Shown: positions 33,238-42,305 of the stretch, piece after piece
Position numbering within the stretch: position 1 is the stretch's first letter
Layout of the letters: every line of letters begins with the position of its first letter
NCBI GenBank assembly: GCA_012522335.1
Contig: JAAYKP010000044.1
Coordinates: forward strand, 1-46,032
Origin: Bacillota bacterium
Lineage (GTDB): Bacteria > Bacillota > Dethiobacteria > Dethiobacterales > Dethiobacteraceae
Length of the DNA stretch: 46,032 bases
Reading direction: 5' to 3'
The notes under the pieces: generated by a model
The model's input: only the letters and a program-made list of their open reading frames with translations
Told to the model about the DNA's origin: nothing
Databases searched by the model: none
Translations under genes and position numbers: made by a program

Positions 33238-34605
33238 TTAAAAAAACTGAAGGGGGTTAATTGGTGTCCCGTGCTTTCGTATTTCGAAATGGACATGGTT
33301 TCCGGTGCTGTTGCCCGTGCTTCCCATTAAAGCTATTGTCTGTCCTTTAGCTACGCGTTCTCCCACCTTCACTAACAGACGGGAATTGTGCGCATAATAG
33401 GTGCTGTAGCCATTACCATGATCAATTACTACCAAGTTGCCATAACTACCCCGGTAACTGCTTGTTGTTACCACACCACCGTCGGCAGCACGGATAGGTG
33501 TACCGCCGGCAGCGGCAATATCAACCGCATAATGCATCTTACCCCAACGCGGTCCAAAGGTCGATGTAATGGTGCCGCCGCTGGCCAGGGGCCAAATAAA
33601 GCGGCCTGTACCGGACTTTGGCGCAGCAGCAGTGCCTTTGGCCACCACCTTATCTACCGGCTCACTGAGGACCGTCTCCTTTACCACCCTGCGCGCTGTT
33701 TCCTGACCATTTTCCACAGTGATCAGATATGTTACTTCTTTTTCCCCCATCTTACCGTTTGTCAGCACTTTAGTTTGCGAAGTATAAAGTTTGTTGTCCT
33801 TAACATATTTGGTGGTGAAGGGGATTTTTTCCGTCACTGTCACTTCTTCCACTGTCAGCACATTAACTAAAGGCTCCACCGTCACCAGATTCAGCTCATC
33901 GTTGGGTTTGAGCTGCCGGTTTATGATTTGCGGGTTGGCTGCTTCCAGAGCGGCCATACTAATATTATGTGCCCGGGAAATTGACCATAAAGAATCGCCC
34001 CGCGCCACAAGATGCGTTTTGCGCTGCGGTAGGCCGGTCAGCAGGATATTAGCAGCTTCCTCCACGCTCACAATTTCATCAGGCTGAACCGGGCGTTTAA
34101 TGAAGTCTATCTCTTCCTGGATGACAAAGTCCTTTAAAACAGCATTCTCCCTCTCAGCTGCATATGATTTTTTCATCATGCGCAGCACCCTGTCATAATC
34201 ATCGACGCTTTTTAAGGCCACCGTCTCCCGACCGTCAACAGTTAAAATGTAGCCATAGGTGCTGAAGGAAAGTCGCTGCCGCAGTTCATCTTTGACAGCA
34301 GCAATACTTTGATGTTCCCCCGGCCGCCTGTCTTCCACAAAATCTAAAGTCTCATTGCGCATGACCTGCATCTGAAAAGCAATCTCAGCATCATCCGTCA
34401 GCTGATCAATAAAAGCTGTCAGCTCCTTTAAATCGCTTTTCGCCAGGAAGGCGACTTCAGCTCCGTCAATGGTCACAACATAACCAAAACCGGCATGATA
34501 ACTATAAACTGCAGCCACCAGGAGCAGGGCTGCACATAAAGTAAGCATACCTGTTAAAACACCTTTTCTCCTGCACTGCTGTAGTACTTTTTTCCCCTGA
34601 AACAT
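33238..34605 (-). CDS. LysM-G5-M23 cell-wall metallopeptidase
   Basis: The start is the ATG at 34605 behind GGGAGGCTGC, giving 455 residues. A basic N-terminus and one helix (GMLTLCAALLLVAAVYSY, ~18-36) anchor it in the membrane with the rest outside. In order: a YabE/DUF348-like N-terminal region, a LysM (~198-242, THLVARGDSLWSISRAHNIS), a G5 domain (~255-325, TKYVKDNKLYTSQTKVLTNG) and a C-terminal M23 domain with HYAVDI and HVHFEIR as zinc sites. M23 enzymes cut peptide cross-links. The catalytic set is complete. Confidence 0.93.
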   Translation of the reverse strand: MFQGKKVLQQCRRKGVLTGMLTLCAALLLVAAVYSYHAGFGYVVTIDGAEVAFLAKSDLKELTAFIDQLTDDAEIAFQMQVMRNETLDFVEDRRPGEHQSIAAVKDELRQRLSFSTYGYILTVDGRETVALKSVDDYDRVLRMMKKSYAAERENAVLKDFVIQEEIDFIKRPVQPDEIVSVEEAANILLTGLPQRKTHLVARGDSLWSISRAHNISMAALEAANPQIINRQLKPNDELNLVTVEPLVNVLTVEEVTVTEKIPFTTKYVKDNKLYTSQTKVLTNGKMGEKEVTYLITVENGQETARRVVKETVLSEPVDKVVAKGTAAAPKSGTGRFIWPLASGGTITSTFGPRWGKMHYAVDIAAAGGTPIRAADGGVVTTSSYRGSYGNLVVIDHGNGYSTYYAHNSRLLVKVGERVAKGQTIALMGSTGNSTGNHVHFEIRKHGTPINPLQFF

Positions 34606-34645
34606 CTTTGCAGCCTCCCTGCTGTATTCAGCCAATATTCCTATT

Positions 34646-34663
34646 TATTAACAATTGTTAATA
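34646..34663. promoter_or_regulatory. 18-bp palindrome at the M23 gene's transcription start
   Basis: TATTAACAATTGTTAATA is a perfect palindrome about 40 bases before the M23 gene start. On the minus strand a plausible promoter lies just upstream of it (TTGAGC, 16 bases, TAAAAT with -10 at 34678-34673), so a bound protein would sit on the start site. The regulator is unknown. Confidence 0.5.
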
Positions 34664-34810
34664 GGTCTTAACATTTTACCTCTATATATTCGGGGCTCAA
34701 GGATGTTTTCCTGCTATTTATTAAAAAATTATTAACAAAGCTTAACATTTGCATCGCGAGCAGGGAGCGAAAAAGAAGCAAGATAAGGCTGAGATAATTT
34801 CCTTTCCAAT

Positions 34811-34838
34811 AAAAAGAGCGAGGAAGAACTCCTCGCTC
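34811..34838 (-). terminator. Intrinsic terminator of the nfeD-floA operon
   Basis: GAGCGAGGA (34816-34824) pairs perfectly with TCCTCGCTC (34830-34838), and on the minus strand TTTTT follows. It is 46 bases behind the last gene of the operon. Confidence 0.9.
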
Positions 34839-34884
34839 AGCCGAAAATCTAACTATATTATTGGTGGCTGCGGCTGCAGACAGG

Positions 34885-35358
34885 CTACTGGCGGCGAAAA
34901 TGCCGCAGTGCTTTGGGCGGGCCGAGAATTTCAGCGTAAACCAAACCGCGCAGTACTTCTTCTTTATCCTGCAGAAAGCTCCTCTGCAGCCTGACAGCTG
35001 CAGGTTTTGCCGGTGCCGGCACTGTTGTCTGCAGCGGAGGCGCTGCAGCCTGACTAACTGTTTCCCGAGCGGCTGGCACAGGGTGTTCTAAAGAAACACC
35101 CTCTCCGGCAAACTTATCCTTTCTGTTGTCACCTAAGGATTGTGTTTGCTGTGGACGTTCCACCTGCACAGATAAAGCAGATCTTGCTTCCTGCAGTGCC
35201 TGCTCCAGTTTACGCAGCGGCTGCTCAAAGGACCTGTCCAAACGTCTGCGGGCAGCAGGGGTGGTTTTCTTCTGTGGAGGCTTTTTGGCGTGGTTTTCAG
35301 CCCTTGTGCGCAGTACAGATAAAACTGCGAAAATGATAAATACTATTAGCCTTTCCAT
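34885..35358 (-). CDS. Small membrane-anchored protein, third gene of nfeD-floA operon
   Basis: This 157-residue protein has one N-terminal helix (LIVFIIFAVLSVL), a basic linker, a short coil (EQPLRKLEQALQEARSAL), a Pro/Ala-rich disordered stretch and a conserved-looking C-terminus (EEVLRGLVYAEILGPPKALR). I do not recognise a named family, though similar ILGPPKA endings occur in small proteins behind floA in other Firmicutes (from memory). It lies 18 bases behind floA, so a role with the flotillin scaffold is possible. The stop is TAG. Confidence 0.75.
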   Translation of the reverse strand: MERLIVFIIFAVLSVLRTRAENHAKKPPQKKTTPAARRRLDRSFEQPLRKLEQALQEARSALSVQVERPQQTQSLGDNRKDKFAGEGVSLEHPVPAARETVSQAAAPPLQTTVPAPAKPAAVRLQRSFLQDKEEVLRGLVYAEILGPPKALRHFRRQ

Positions 35359-35376
35359 ACCATTACCTCCCCCAGC

Positions 35377-36363
35377 TTATTTCTTGTTATTATCACCCTT
35401 GCCACTTCCATCACCCAGTTTAGCAATAGCATCACGCATCTGTGTATCGGCTTGGATGTTTTGCAGGTTGTAGTAATCTACAATGCCCAGCTTGCCCTCA
35501 CGTAAAGCCTGGGCAAAAGCACGGGGCACCTCCGCCTCGGCTTCTACCACTTTGGCCCGCATTTCTTCCACCATGGCTCTCATTTCCTGCTCCTTGGCCA
35601 CCGCCATTGCCCTTCTTTCCTCAGCTTTGGCTTGGGCAATCCGTTTATCGGCTTCAGCCTGATCAGTCTGCAGTTGAGCGCCAATGTTTTTGCCGACATC
35701 AACATCGGCAATATCAATGGAAAGAATCTCAAAGGCTGTACCGGCATCTAAGCCTTTATTCAGCACAGTTTGTGAAATGGAGTCAGGGTTCTCTAAAACA
35801 GCTTTATGTGTTTCAGAAGAACCGATGGTAGTAACAATTCCCTCGCCTACCCGGGCGATAATCGTCTCTTCACCGGCTCCACCGACTAAACGTTCAATAT
35901 TAGCACGTACTGTAACCCGGGCTTTAGCCTTAACTTCAATACCGTCCTTAGCTACGGCAGCAACGATAGGTGTTTCAATTACCCGAGGGTTAACACTGAC
36001 CTGTACTGCCTCCAGAACATCCCGACCCGCCAAATCAATGGCTGCGGCACGCTCAAAGCCAAGCTCAATACCTGCCCGTTGGGCTGCAATTAAGGCATTG
36101 GTAACGCGATCCACATTACCTCCGGCCAGGAAATGGCTCTCCAGCTGATCACCCTTAAGTTCCAGACCGGCTTTAGTGGCGCGGATCAGTGGGTTGATAA
36201 TCTTTGCCGGCGGCACACGCCGTAAACGCATGGCAACAAGGGTAAAAATACCGATTCTTACCCCGGCCGCCAGTGCCGAAATCCATAAACCGAGGGGTAC
36301 AAAGCTTAACAATAAAGCTAACCCAAGTACAAGCAATGCTAGTGTAATGATAAGTTGTGGCAT
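35377..36363 (-). CDS. floA: Flotillin-like protein FloA
   Basis: FloA forms membrane scaffolds that organise functional membrane microdomains. The start is the ATG at 36363 after TTAGGAGG, giving 328 residues. An N-terminal hydrophobic hairpin (~4-45) is followed by the SPFH-like region ([82 protein letters not shown]). A Glu/Ala-rich coiled coil ([20 protein letters not shown]) and a charged tail follow. It lies just behind the NfeD gene (ATG 20 bases past its last codons), its usual partner. Confidence 0.96.
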   Translation of the reverse strand: MPQLIITLALLVLGLALLLSFVPLGLWISALAAGVRIGIFTLVAMRLRRVPPAKIINPLIRATKAGLELKGDQLESHFLAGGNVDRVTNALIAAQRAGIELGFERAAAIDLAGRDVLEAVQVSVNPRVIETPIVAAVAKDGIEVKAKARVTVRANIERLVGGAGEETIIARVGEGIVTTIGSSETHKAVLENPDSISQTVLNKGLDAGTAFEILSIDIADVDVGKNIGAQLQTDQAEADKRIAQAKAEERRAMAVAKEQEMRAMVEEMRAKVVEAEAEVPRAFAQALREGKLGIVDYYNLQNIQADTQMRDAIAKLGDGSGKGDNNKK

Positions 36364-36382
36364 TTTCCTACCTCCTAAAAAA

Positions 36383-37690
36383 TTATTGGGGGCGAACAAT
36401 CACCCGGGAACCCTCAACTTTGACAACCTGCACAGTCTGAGCTTTCTCTATGAAGCTGCCTTCGCTCACCACATCAATCCGTAAACCATCTATCTCCGCC
36501 GCGCCAATCGGACGCAGCGGGGTTAAAGTTTGTCCCGTTTTGCCAAGCAAATGGCTGTAATCAGCGGGAGCTACATAACCGCGATCTTTTGTTTCTGCAT
36601 ACTGCAAAATAATCTGTGACCAGACCCTGGAGCGTTTTAGGTAGCGAAAAGCTACCGCAACCACTGCTGTGGTAAAAAACAAGGAAGACAGAATAATGCG
36701 AATACCTGCTTCCGCAGTAGAAGCGGATAAAATGATGGCGGCGATAATGGACACAATCCCGGAAACGCCAACTACACCAAAATTAGGGATAAAAGCTTCA
36801 ATCAGCAGCAGAATAATGCCCAGAATAAAAAGAATGACTTCTTCCTTTCCGGCAAAGCCGGCAATCATGCTGCCGCCGAAATAAAGAGCAAATGCTAAAA
36901 TACTGATCACTCCTGCTGCGCCAAAACCAGTGATAAAAATCTCGATCACCATGGCTGTTAAGCCAATGGTCAGCAACAGGGTTGCACCTACCGGTTTTGC
37001 CACAAAGCGGGCCAATCGTTCCGCCGGACTAACCTCTACAGTCTGCACCGCTGCACCGGCCAGGTCCAAAGCAGACAGCAGCTCTGCCCTGGTAGCAAAA
37101 ACACCGTCCACAAAGCCTATTTCTTCTGCTTCTGCCGTAGTTAAAGTTAATAACTGCTTGTCATCATCCAGACCCTCTATGGTAATTTCTTTGCGCACCA
37201 TGGCGGCCGCAACCTCCGGATCTTTCCCCTGGTTTTCTGCTGCTGTACGCATCTCTGCTTCCCAGGCGGAAATGATTTTTTCATCTACGGCTTCGCCGCT
37301 GAGGTCTTGTATCTCAGCTGCACCTATAGTGCTGCCGGGCGCCATATAGAGCTTGCGGCAGGAAAGAGCCAAAAATGCACCTGCCGAAAGGGCATTATGG
37401 CGCACATAGGCATAGACGGGCACTTGACTGTCATATATTAAGTCACGGATATCTTTGGCCGGGCTCACTAATCCCCCCGGCGTATTTAACTCCATGATAA
37501 TGGCTGATGCACCATTTTCAGCAGCCTCTGTAAAGGCACGCTGCAAAAAATAATAAAGCCCTGCCTCCACTTCTCCCTCTAACTTGATTACATAAACCTT
37601 TCTATTATCCCCGGCAGCCTGTAAATTCTGCAGAGGCAAAAACAGAAACACTAACAATAAAAGGAGTGCCAAAACTTTATTTTTTACCAT
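36383..37690 (-). CDS. NfeD membrane-bound ClpP-class serine protease (YqeZ type)
   Basis: This long-form NfeD has 435 residues. It carries a signal peptide (~1-25), a ClpP-like domain (~30-225) with [10 protein letters not shown], the nucleophile region [13 protein letters not shown] and [12 protein letters not shown], four or more membrane helices (~235-345) and a C-terminal OB-fold ([31 protein letters not shown]). It is thought to cleave membrane proteins with flotillin. The start follows AAGGAGG. A -10 TATAAT is on the minus strand at 37727-37722 with a weak -35, suggesting a promoter in the rpsU gap. Confidence 0.94.
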   Translation of the reverse strand: MVKNKVLALLLLLVFLFLPLQNLQAAGDNRKVYVIKLEGEVEAGLYYFLQRAFTEAAENGASAIIMELNTPGGLVSPAKDIRDLIYDSQVPVYAYVRHNALSAGAFLALSCRKLYMAPGSTIGAAEIQDLSGEAVDEKIISAWEAEMRTAAENQGKDPEVAAAMVRKEITIEGLDDDKQLLTLTTAEAEEIGFVDGVFATRAELLSALDLAGAAVQTVEVSPAERLARFVAKPVGATLLLTIGLTAMVIEIFITGFGAAGVISILAFALYFGGSMIAGFAGKEEVILFILGIILLLIEAFIPNFGVVGVSGIVSIIAAIILSASTAEAGIRIILSSLFFTTAVVAVAFRYLKRSRVWSQIILQYAETKDRGYVAPADYSHLLGKTGQTLTPLRPIGAAEIDGLRIDVVSEGSFIEKAQTVQVVKVEGSRVIVRPQ

Positions 37691-37743
37691 GGCTCTACCT
37701 CCTTGAGCAGTTTACACTTTCATTATATAACATCTCTTTCTAA

Positions 37744-37777
37744 ATTAAAACAGCAGGTTTCCAGTTAAACCTGCTGT
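37744..37777 (-). terminator. Intrinsic terminator after rpsU
   Basis: ACAGCAGGTTT (37750-37760) pairs perfectly with AAACCTGCTGT (37767-37777). On the minus strand it ends in TTTTAATTT. It separates rpsU from nfeD. Confidence 0.88.
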
Positions 37778-37784
37778 GGTGTCC

Positions 37785-37970
37785 TTAACCAAACCGCCTT
37801 TTGTTATGTTTACGAGCGGCTTCAGATTTCTTTTTTCGCTTTACACTAGGCTTCACATAGTGCTCGCGCTTACGTACCTCCGCGAGAATACCTGTTCTTG
37901 CACATTGTTTTTTAAAGCGACGGATTGCGCTGTCAAGAGTCTCATTTTTTCCAACCTTGATCTGTGTCAA
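37785..37970 (-). CDS. rpsU: 30S ribosomal protein S21
   Basis: The 61-residue product is unmistakable: [20 protein letters not shown] at the start, then [19 protein letters not shown] and a basic tail ending RRFG. The start is a TTG at 37970, with GGGAGGG upstream; a weak start is common for S21. Gene order hit-rpsU-(nfeD) is usual in Firmicutes, although the gatB/yqeY-like gene often found behind rpsU is missing here. Confidence 0.97.
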   Translation of the reverse strand: MTQIKVGKNETLDSAIRRFKKQCARTGILAEVRKREHYVKPSVKRKKKSEAARKHNKRRFG

Positions 37971-38108
37971 CTACTTTCCCTCCCCTCACTACCAGCCTGC
38001 ATGGGAAATAAACGGGACGAAAGAGGGTATGTCTACCCGCATACTTTTTTGATTATATCCTTTTCAGCGAAGTCTGTCAACGATCTTGCGGCTAAGCAGT
38101 CTCCCGTT

Positions 38109-38447
38109 TTAAGGCAGAAATTTTTTCCCGGCCAGAAGATGAAAGTGAAGATGCGGCACTACCTGTCCAGCCGCTTCACCACAGTTTGTAAGCACTTTAT
38201 AGCCGCCGGCCACCCCTAGCTTCTGAGCAACTTCTTTAATGCTGAGCAGTATTCTCCCTGCCAGCTGCAGATCATGGGCGGGAAGTTCATCAAGGTGTTG
38301 AAAATGTTTCTTGGTTACTACGAGAACATGGGTTGGTGCTTGCGGATTAATGTCGCGAAATGCCAGCAGATCTTCATTTTCGTAAACGATATCCGCCGGT
38401 GCCTCAGCACGAACTATTTTACAAAAAATACAGTTGTCCACTTTCAT
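38109..38447 (-). CDS. HIT-family nucleotide hydrolase/transferase
   Basis: The ATG at 38447 follows CTGGAGGG and gives 112 residues, normal for Hint-type proteins; the longer frame upstream has no support. CIFCKIVRAEAPADIVYENEDLLAFRDI starts the fold, PTHVLVVTKKHFQHLDEL is the middle, and the histidine triad HLHFHLL is near the end. These proteins hydrolyse AMP-amide or related nucleotides. It is upstream of rpsU as in many Firmicutes. Confidence 0.95.
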   Translation of the reverse strand: MKVDNCIFCKIVRAEAPADIVYENEDLLAFRDINPQAPTHVLVVTKKHFQHLDELPAHDLQLAGRILLSIKEVAQKLGVAGGYKVLTNCGEAAGQVVPHLHFHLLAGKKFLP

Positions 38448-38584
38448 CCCTCCAGAAGATATTATACCACCTTTACCCGCAGCTAGCAAACATTTCCGTA
38501 TTTTTGCGGCATAAGGCCAGAGCGAAAAAAACAAACAACAAGTGAGCTGTGAGAAATAATCATTCCCTACTTCCGCGGACAGAC

Positions 38585-38611
38585 ACGGGCAAGGCAGCCT
38601 GTCATACAATA
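38585..38611 (+). promoter_or_regulatory. Sigma-K-like promoter of the two-P-loop ATPase
   Basis: AC (38585-38586), a 16-base spacer and CATACAATA (38603-38611) match the sigma-K consensus AC-N16-CATANNNTA. The -10 also fits sigma-E (CATACANT). The site is about 24 bases before the ribosome site AAAGGAGG, at the right distance. No sigma-A promoter is visible here. Confidence 0.5.
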
Positions 38612-38645
38612 AAGTAATGAAAAGACACAGAAAGGAGGCTCTTAA

Positions 38646-39746
38646 GTGTCAACGGGAAAAGTGACAAAATTTTTTGCCGGCACTAACAGTTATCAGGGTT
38701 TCAAGTCCCTCTTTCATTACATAGCGGATGAACGCACTAAACGCATAATTATCCTGAAAGGGGGACCGGGTACAGGCAAGTCTACCATCATGAAGAAGAT
38801 AGCAGAAAAAGCACTGGCGGCAGGCTATGATACAGAACACTTCTACTGTGCTTCTGACCACTCCTCCCTTGATGCCATTTCCATCCCTCATTTAGGTTAT
38901 GTTATTGTCGACGGAACAGCACCGCATATTATTGAACCAACTATCCCGGGAGCATATGATGAAATTGTGAACTTAGGAGAATGCTGGAATGCGGCGGTCC
39001 TGGAACCTTATCAGCAGGAAATAAAAAACTTACTGCAGGAAAACAGCAGCTGCTATCAGCAGGCTTATCAATATCTGCAGGAAGCGGCAGTAGTGATGGA
39101 GAAGCTGCGCTGGTTTATGGCACAGGCTATGGATTACAGGGCAGTTTCCGCCATGACTCATCAACTGTTAGCAGAACTGACTGCCGCACTGCCGGCCGGC
39201 ACCAAAGCCCCAAAAGAACGTCATCTTTTCGGCAGCGCCATTACACCTGCCGGTTTAGTCAACTTTTTTCCCTCCATTTTGCAAAATATTGAACGCTTTT
39301 ACCTATTGAGCGGAGATCCAGGCTGCGGCAAATCGTATTTATTGGAGCAAATCCGCCAAACTGTCAACCGGGCAGGTCATGACACGGAAGTTTACCGCTG
39401 CGGTTTTGACCCTGACAGAATAGATGCCGTTGTTGTACCAATCTTAAAAACAGCCTTTGTCAAAATGACCTATCCCCACACCTTTTCCATCAATCCACTG
39501 CAGGTAGTAAAAGAGCAGGCAACAATTGCTTTAAGTCGTTATGCCAACACCTCAATTCTTAAGAAATATGCCGAAGAAAGAGCAGAAACTACCGAACGGC
39601 TGTGGTTTTTACTGGGCAAAGCGGTAGAAATGATACGCGGTTCTAAACGCAACCATGACCAACTGGAGAGTTATTACATAAAGGCCATGGATTACAGCCG
39701 CCTGGAGGCGCTGCAGCATAAGCTAACAGAAAAAGTTTTTAGCTGA
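38646..39746 (+). CDS. Duplicated P-loop ATPase (PRK06851-like), function unknown
   Basis: A GTG start lies 8 bases after AAAGGAGG, giving 366 residues. There are two related halves, each with a Walker A: GGPGTGKST (39-47) and GDPGCGKSY (~223). Each is followed by a similar block: AGYDTEHFYCASDHSSLDAISIP in the first, AGHDTEVYRCGFDPDRIDAVVVP in the second. This internal duplication is typical of the PRK06851 group, widespread in spore formers and of unknown role. A sigma-K-like promoter and single-gene organisation suggest late mother-cell expression (inference). A palindrome, CTGACAGCCGGCTGTCAG, covers the stop region. Confidence 0.85.
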   Translation: MSTGKVTKFFAGTNSYQGFKSLFHYIADERTKRIIILKGGPGTGKSTIMKKIAEKALAAGYDTEHFYCASDHSSLDAISIPHLGYVIVDGTAPHIIEPTIPGAYDEIVNLGECWNAAVLEPYQQEIKNLLQENSSCYQQAYQYLQEAAVVMEKLRWFMAQAMDYRAVSAMTHQLLAELTAALPAGTKAPKERHLFGSAITPAGLVNFFPSILQNIERFYLLSGDPGCGKSYLLEQIRQTVNRAGHDTEVYRCGFDPDRIDAVVVPILKTAFVKMTYPHTFSINPLQVVKEQATIALSRYANTSILKKYAEERAETTERLWFLLGKAVEMIRGSKRNHDQLESYYIKAMDYSRLEALQHKLTEKVFS

Positions 39747-39825
39747 CAGCCGGCTGTCAGTTAAAAAGTATATCCTGTCCGCACCCTGCCCTATACTCCT
39801 CAAACTGTAGGCAGCATGAAAAAAA

Positions 39826-39862
39826 GGCAAGAGAAGAGGCATGCAGCGATGCATGCCTCTTC
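39826..39862 (-). terminator. Intrinsic terminator, shared end of convergent genes
   Basis: GAAGAGGCATGC (39833-39844) pairs with GCATGCCTCTTC (39851-39862). The minus strand then reads CTCTTGCCTTTTTTT, giving a T-run after a short gap. It ends the 39865-40407 gene and may also stop read-through from the ATPase gene. Confidence 0.75.
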
Positions 39863-39864
39863 CT

Positions 39865-40407
39865 TTATTTCTGCGGAGTTTCTTCCGCCATTGTGGGCTG
39901 CGTATTTTCTATGACCAGTTGATCTATTTCGCTGCCTTTCTTATTGACAAACTTCCAAGTCACCTTGCCCGCTTCCAATGTTACATCTGCAGCCGGTAAA
40001 GTTATAACTTGGTAATAATCGCGCTTCGGATTAACACGGACTTCAACAATTAACTCATTTTCCCCCACATTGCTTGTTTGTACATTTTGCACCTCGGCGT
40101 GTAGGGCAAATAAAGCTACCTCATGCTGGGGTTGGAAGGGGTATTCCGGTAATGTAACGGCCCATTCTTCTGCCACTTCTGCCCAACCTTCCTCATCTAC
40201 CGCCAGGCGGAAGGTTGGATTATCCTCCCGTTCTCCTTTATCTGCGGTAATAAATTTAACTTCACTGCCCTTAGCAACCCCTTCCGGTGCTACAGTTGGG
40301 CTGGCCCGAAAGGAATCATAAACTGACAGCGATACCAGGAGCACCAGAAGAAACAGCAGCGGCAGCATCCGCCGTGCTTCCACCACAAACATTTTATTTC
40401 TGGCCAT
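39865..40407 (-). CDS. Membrane-anchored extracytoplasmic protein, possibly PrcB-like
   Basis: This 180-residue protein has a basic start and one helix (MLPLLFLLVLLVSLSVY, ~14-30). A short linker and a compact beta-rich domain (~45-170) follow: EVKFITADKGEREDNPTFRLAVDEEGW, QHEVALFALHAEVQNVQTSNVGENELIVEVRVNPKRDYYQVITLP. That strand order resembles small protease-inhibitor-like domains such as PrcB_C, but the likeness is weak. Ribosome site GAGAGGTGG precedes the ATG. The gene is divergent from the histidine kinase at 40576. Function unknown. Confidence 0.75.
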   Translation of the reverse strand: MARNKMFVVEARRMLPLLFLLVLLVSLSVYDSFRASPTVAPEGVAKGSEVKFITADKGEREDNPTFRLAVDEEGWAEVAEEWAVTLPEYPFQPQHEVALFALHAEVQNVQTSNVGENELIVEVRVNPKRDYYQVITLPAADVTLEAGKVTWKFVNKKGSEIDQLVIENTQPTMAEETPQK

Positions 40408-40522
40408 TCTTTTCCACCTCTCTTCCGCCTGTCTTTTTCCCTATCAATCCTATTCGCCTGACAAGCAGAATATGTCTTTTGCTTCAAAATAATGGACACG
40501 CTAAAGAGGATAATTTTTATAA

Positions 40523-40554
40523 TTGTCGAATAACATACACAAGTGTGGTAAAAT
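40523..40554 (+). promoter_or_regulatory. Spo0A-box-like site overlapping the kinase promoter
   Basis: TTGTCGAAT (40523-40531) contains the full Spo0A core TGTCGAA and sits where the -35 should be: an extended -10 TGGTAAAAT (hexamer 40549-40554) starts 17 bases further on. Spo0A-activated sigma-A promoters often have a box at this place. The kinase ATG is at 40576. Confidence 0.5.
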
Positions 40555-40575
40555 GTCATAATTTGGAGACCTGCT

Positions 40576-41694
40576 ATGAAGAACAATTTTTTAATGCTCT
40601 TGAATCGTTTTTTTTCAGAGCGCAGCTTTGCTCTGCGCACAAAAGTGCTTGTCTATTCTCTTGCCCTCATCATAACCCTGGCTATAGCGCTGCTGATACG
40701 GCAGGGGCCTTTTAATGATAGTGAAACCAGACTAATTCTCTACCTTTTCCATGTTTTAATTTTTGCCAGTACCTTTGTTTGCGGTTTAGCCCCCGGCATT
40801 ATCATCGCCACCATCAGTACGATAACAGCAATCAGCTCTCTGGGTAAAAACTGGTTCCAATTAAGCCAGATGACCTTTCACGAAGCAGAAGTTTTTCCTT
40901 TTATTGCCCTCTATTATTTAGTAGCCATTACTGTTGACTGGTTCCGTGAACATATCGAAAAGCTGGAAAGGCAGCTGGCAGAAATTGAAGAACTGCACGA
41001 GAGGACCAGGCAGATGGAAAAACTTGCTTTAGCCGGGCAAATTGCCCTGGGGATTGCGCATGAAATCCGCAACCCCATTACAGTTGTGCATGGCTATCTT
41101 CAGGTGCTGGCGCAAAAACAGCCGGAACTTGAGGAAAGCTACGGCTTGATGTTAGATGAGTTAATGCGGGCCAATCAGATCATTTCTGACTTTCTCTCTT
41201 TCAGCCGACCCAGGCAGCTGCAAAAAGTGCCGCTGCAGCTTAACCAGGTGCTTGAGTCGTCCGTTTCTTTAATTGCCGGTAAAGCAGTGCGCAGCAATAT
41301 CGCAATAAAAACTGACTTGGCCTACGATTTACCCATTCTTTTACTCGACCACAGTCAGATGATGCAGGTCTTTTTAAACTTGTTTAATAACGCTATTCAG
41401 GCCATGCCCGCGGGGGGCACCCTTGCTGTCAGCACAGAATTTGCTCCGGAGCAGAATGTGGTGCGGATAAAGATCAAAGATGACGGCAGTGGTATAACGC
41501 CGGAAGTGCTGCAGCAAATCTTTGATCCTTTCTTTACCACCAAAGATCAGGGTACGGGCTTAGGTTTATCAATTACACAAACAATAGTAGCCGCCCATGG
41601 CGGTCAGATTGAAGCGGAAAGCAAAGTAAATGAGGGTACACAATTTACCATTACCCTCCCCCTCCCTGCAGCAGAGGCGGAACTTCAAGTTTAA
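40576..41694 (+). CDS. Membrane sensor histidine kinase (KinB-like), first gene of the agr locus
   Basis: The 372-residue product has four probable helices (~24-41, 53-70, 71-90, 107-123), similar to the four-helix DUF4118 region of KdpD-like kinases. A coiled-coil linker (REHIEKLERQLAEIEELHERT) is followed by HisKA with His162 in AHEIRNPITVVHGY. HATPase follows: NLFNNAIQAMPAGG, DDGSGI, FDPFFTTKDQGTGLGLS. All catalytic boxes are present. No response regulator is adjacent, as for Spo0A-pathway kinases. It starts after TTTGGAG behind the Spo0A-box-like site and is followed on the same strand by the three agr genes. Confidence 0.92.
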   Translation: MKNNFLMLLNRFFSERSFALRTKVLVYSLALIITLAIALLIRQGPFNDSETRLILYLFHVLIFASTFVCGLAPGIIIATISTITAISSLGKNWFQLSQMTFHEAEVFPFIALYYLVAITVDWFREHIEKLERQLAEIEELHERTRQMEKLALAGQIALGIAHEIRNPITVVHGYLQVLAQKQPELEESYGLMLDELMRANQIISDFLSFSRPRQLQKVPLQLNQVLESSVSLIAGKAVRSNIAIKTDLAYDLPILLLDHSQMMQVFLNLFNNAIQAMPAGGTLAVSTEFAPEQNVVRIKIKDDGSGITPEVLQQIFDPFFTTKDQGTGLGLSITQTIVAAHGGQIEAESKVNEGTQFTITLPLPAAEAELQV

Positions 41695-41804
41695 AATTAG
41701 CTTTCATGCAGCAGGCAGTGCAGTTCTGTTAACAGATTTGGCAGCAAAACTATAGTAAAAAGATTGGCAATATTTTATAATATTCATTAGAGGGGATGAT
41801 GCTG

Positions 41805-42284
41805 ATGGAATTAATGCCGCTCATTACATTATTTTTTCTGGCTTTTCCCGAAGGGATGCTGACTTCAGCCGTTGGTTTAACACTGATTAATTTCCGACCC
41901 CATTGGCAGGGAGCGGTACGCGTCGGCATAACCCATATGCTGGCAGCCTTTTTTCTGCGCAGGTTGCTGCCTCCAGGTATACATACGCTTGTAATTACCA
42001 TTGTGCTGGTAGGCGTGATCATGTACAGCTACCGACTAAGCTTTAAAAAATCATTTGCAGCGACAATTTTAGGTCTTGTGTTTCTGGTGTTAGGAGAATC
42101 CATTACTATGCCGCTGTTTACCCATGCTTTTTCCGTAACCATGCAGGACATCCTGGCAGACCCTTGGCTGCGCGTTGCTGCTTCCCTGCCAACGCAGTTG
42201 TTTTTGCTGCTGGTCCTGCTGTTAGCCTATCGCCTGCGGAAATTCCACCGGCAGCCTGCTTCTCATTGGCCTGACAGAAATTAA
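41805..42284 (+). CDS. Kinase-less membrane protein, candidate split peptide receptor
   Basis: The frame is open from an ATG at 41796, but AGAGGGG abuts it; the ATG at 41805 is better spaced and gives 159 residues. Five hydrophobic segments fill the protein. MELMPLITLFFLAFPEGMLT and LPPGIHTLVITIVLVGVIM resemble the membrane sensor region found in front of GHKL-type kinase domains in clostridial AgrC-like proteins (from memory). It ends soon after the last helix with a basic tail (RLRKFHRQ), so no kinase domain is attached. Position directly before agrB supports a receptor or accessory role; no function is proven. Confidence 0.75.
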   Translation: MELMPLITLFFLAFPEGMLTSAVGLTLINFRPHWQGAVRVGITHMLAAFFLRRLLPPGIHTLVITIVLVGVIMYSYRLSFKKSFAATILGLVFLVLGESITMPLFTHAFSVTMQDILADPWLRVAASLPTQLFLLLVLLLAYRLRKFHRQPASHWPDRN

Positions 42285-42305
42285 ATATTTTTTTCGGAGT
42301 ATAGC

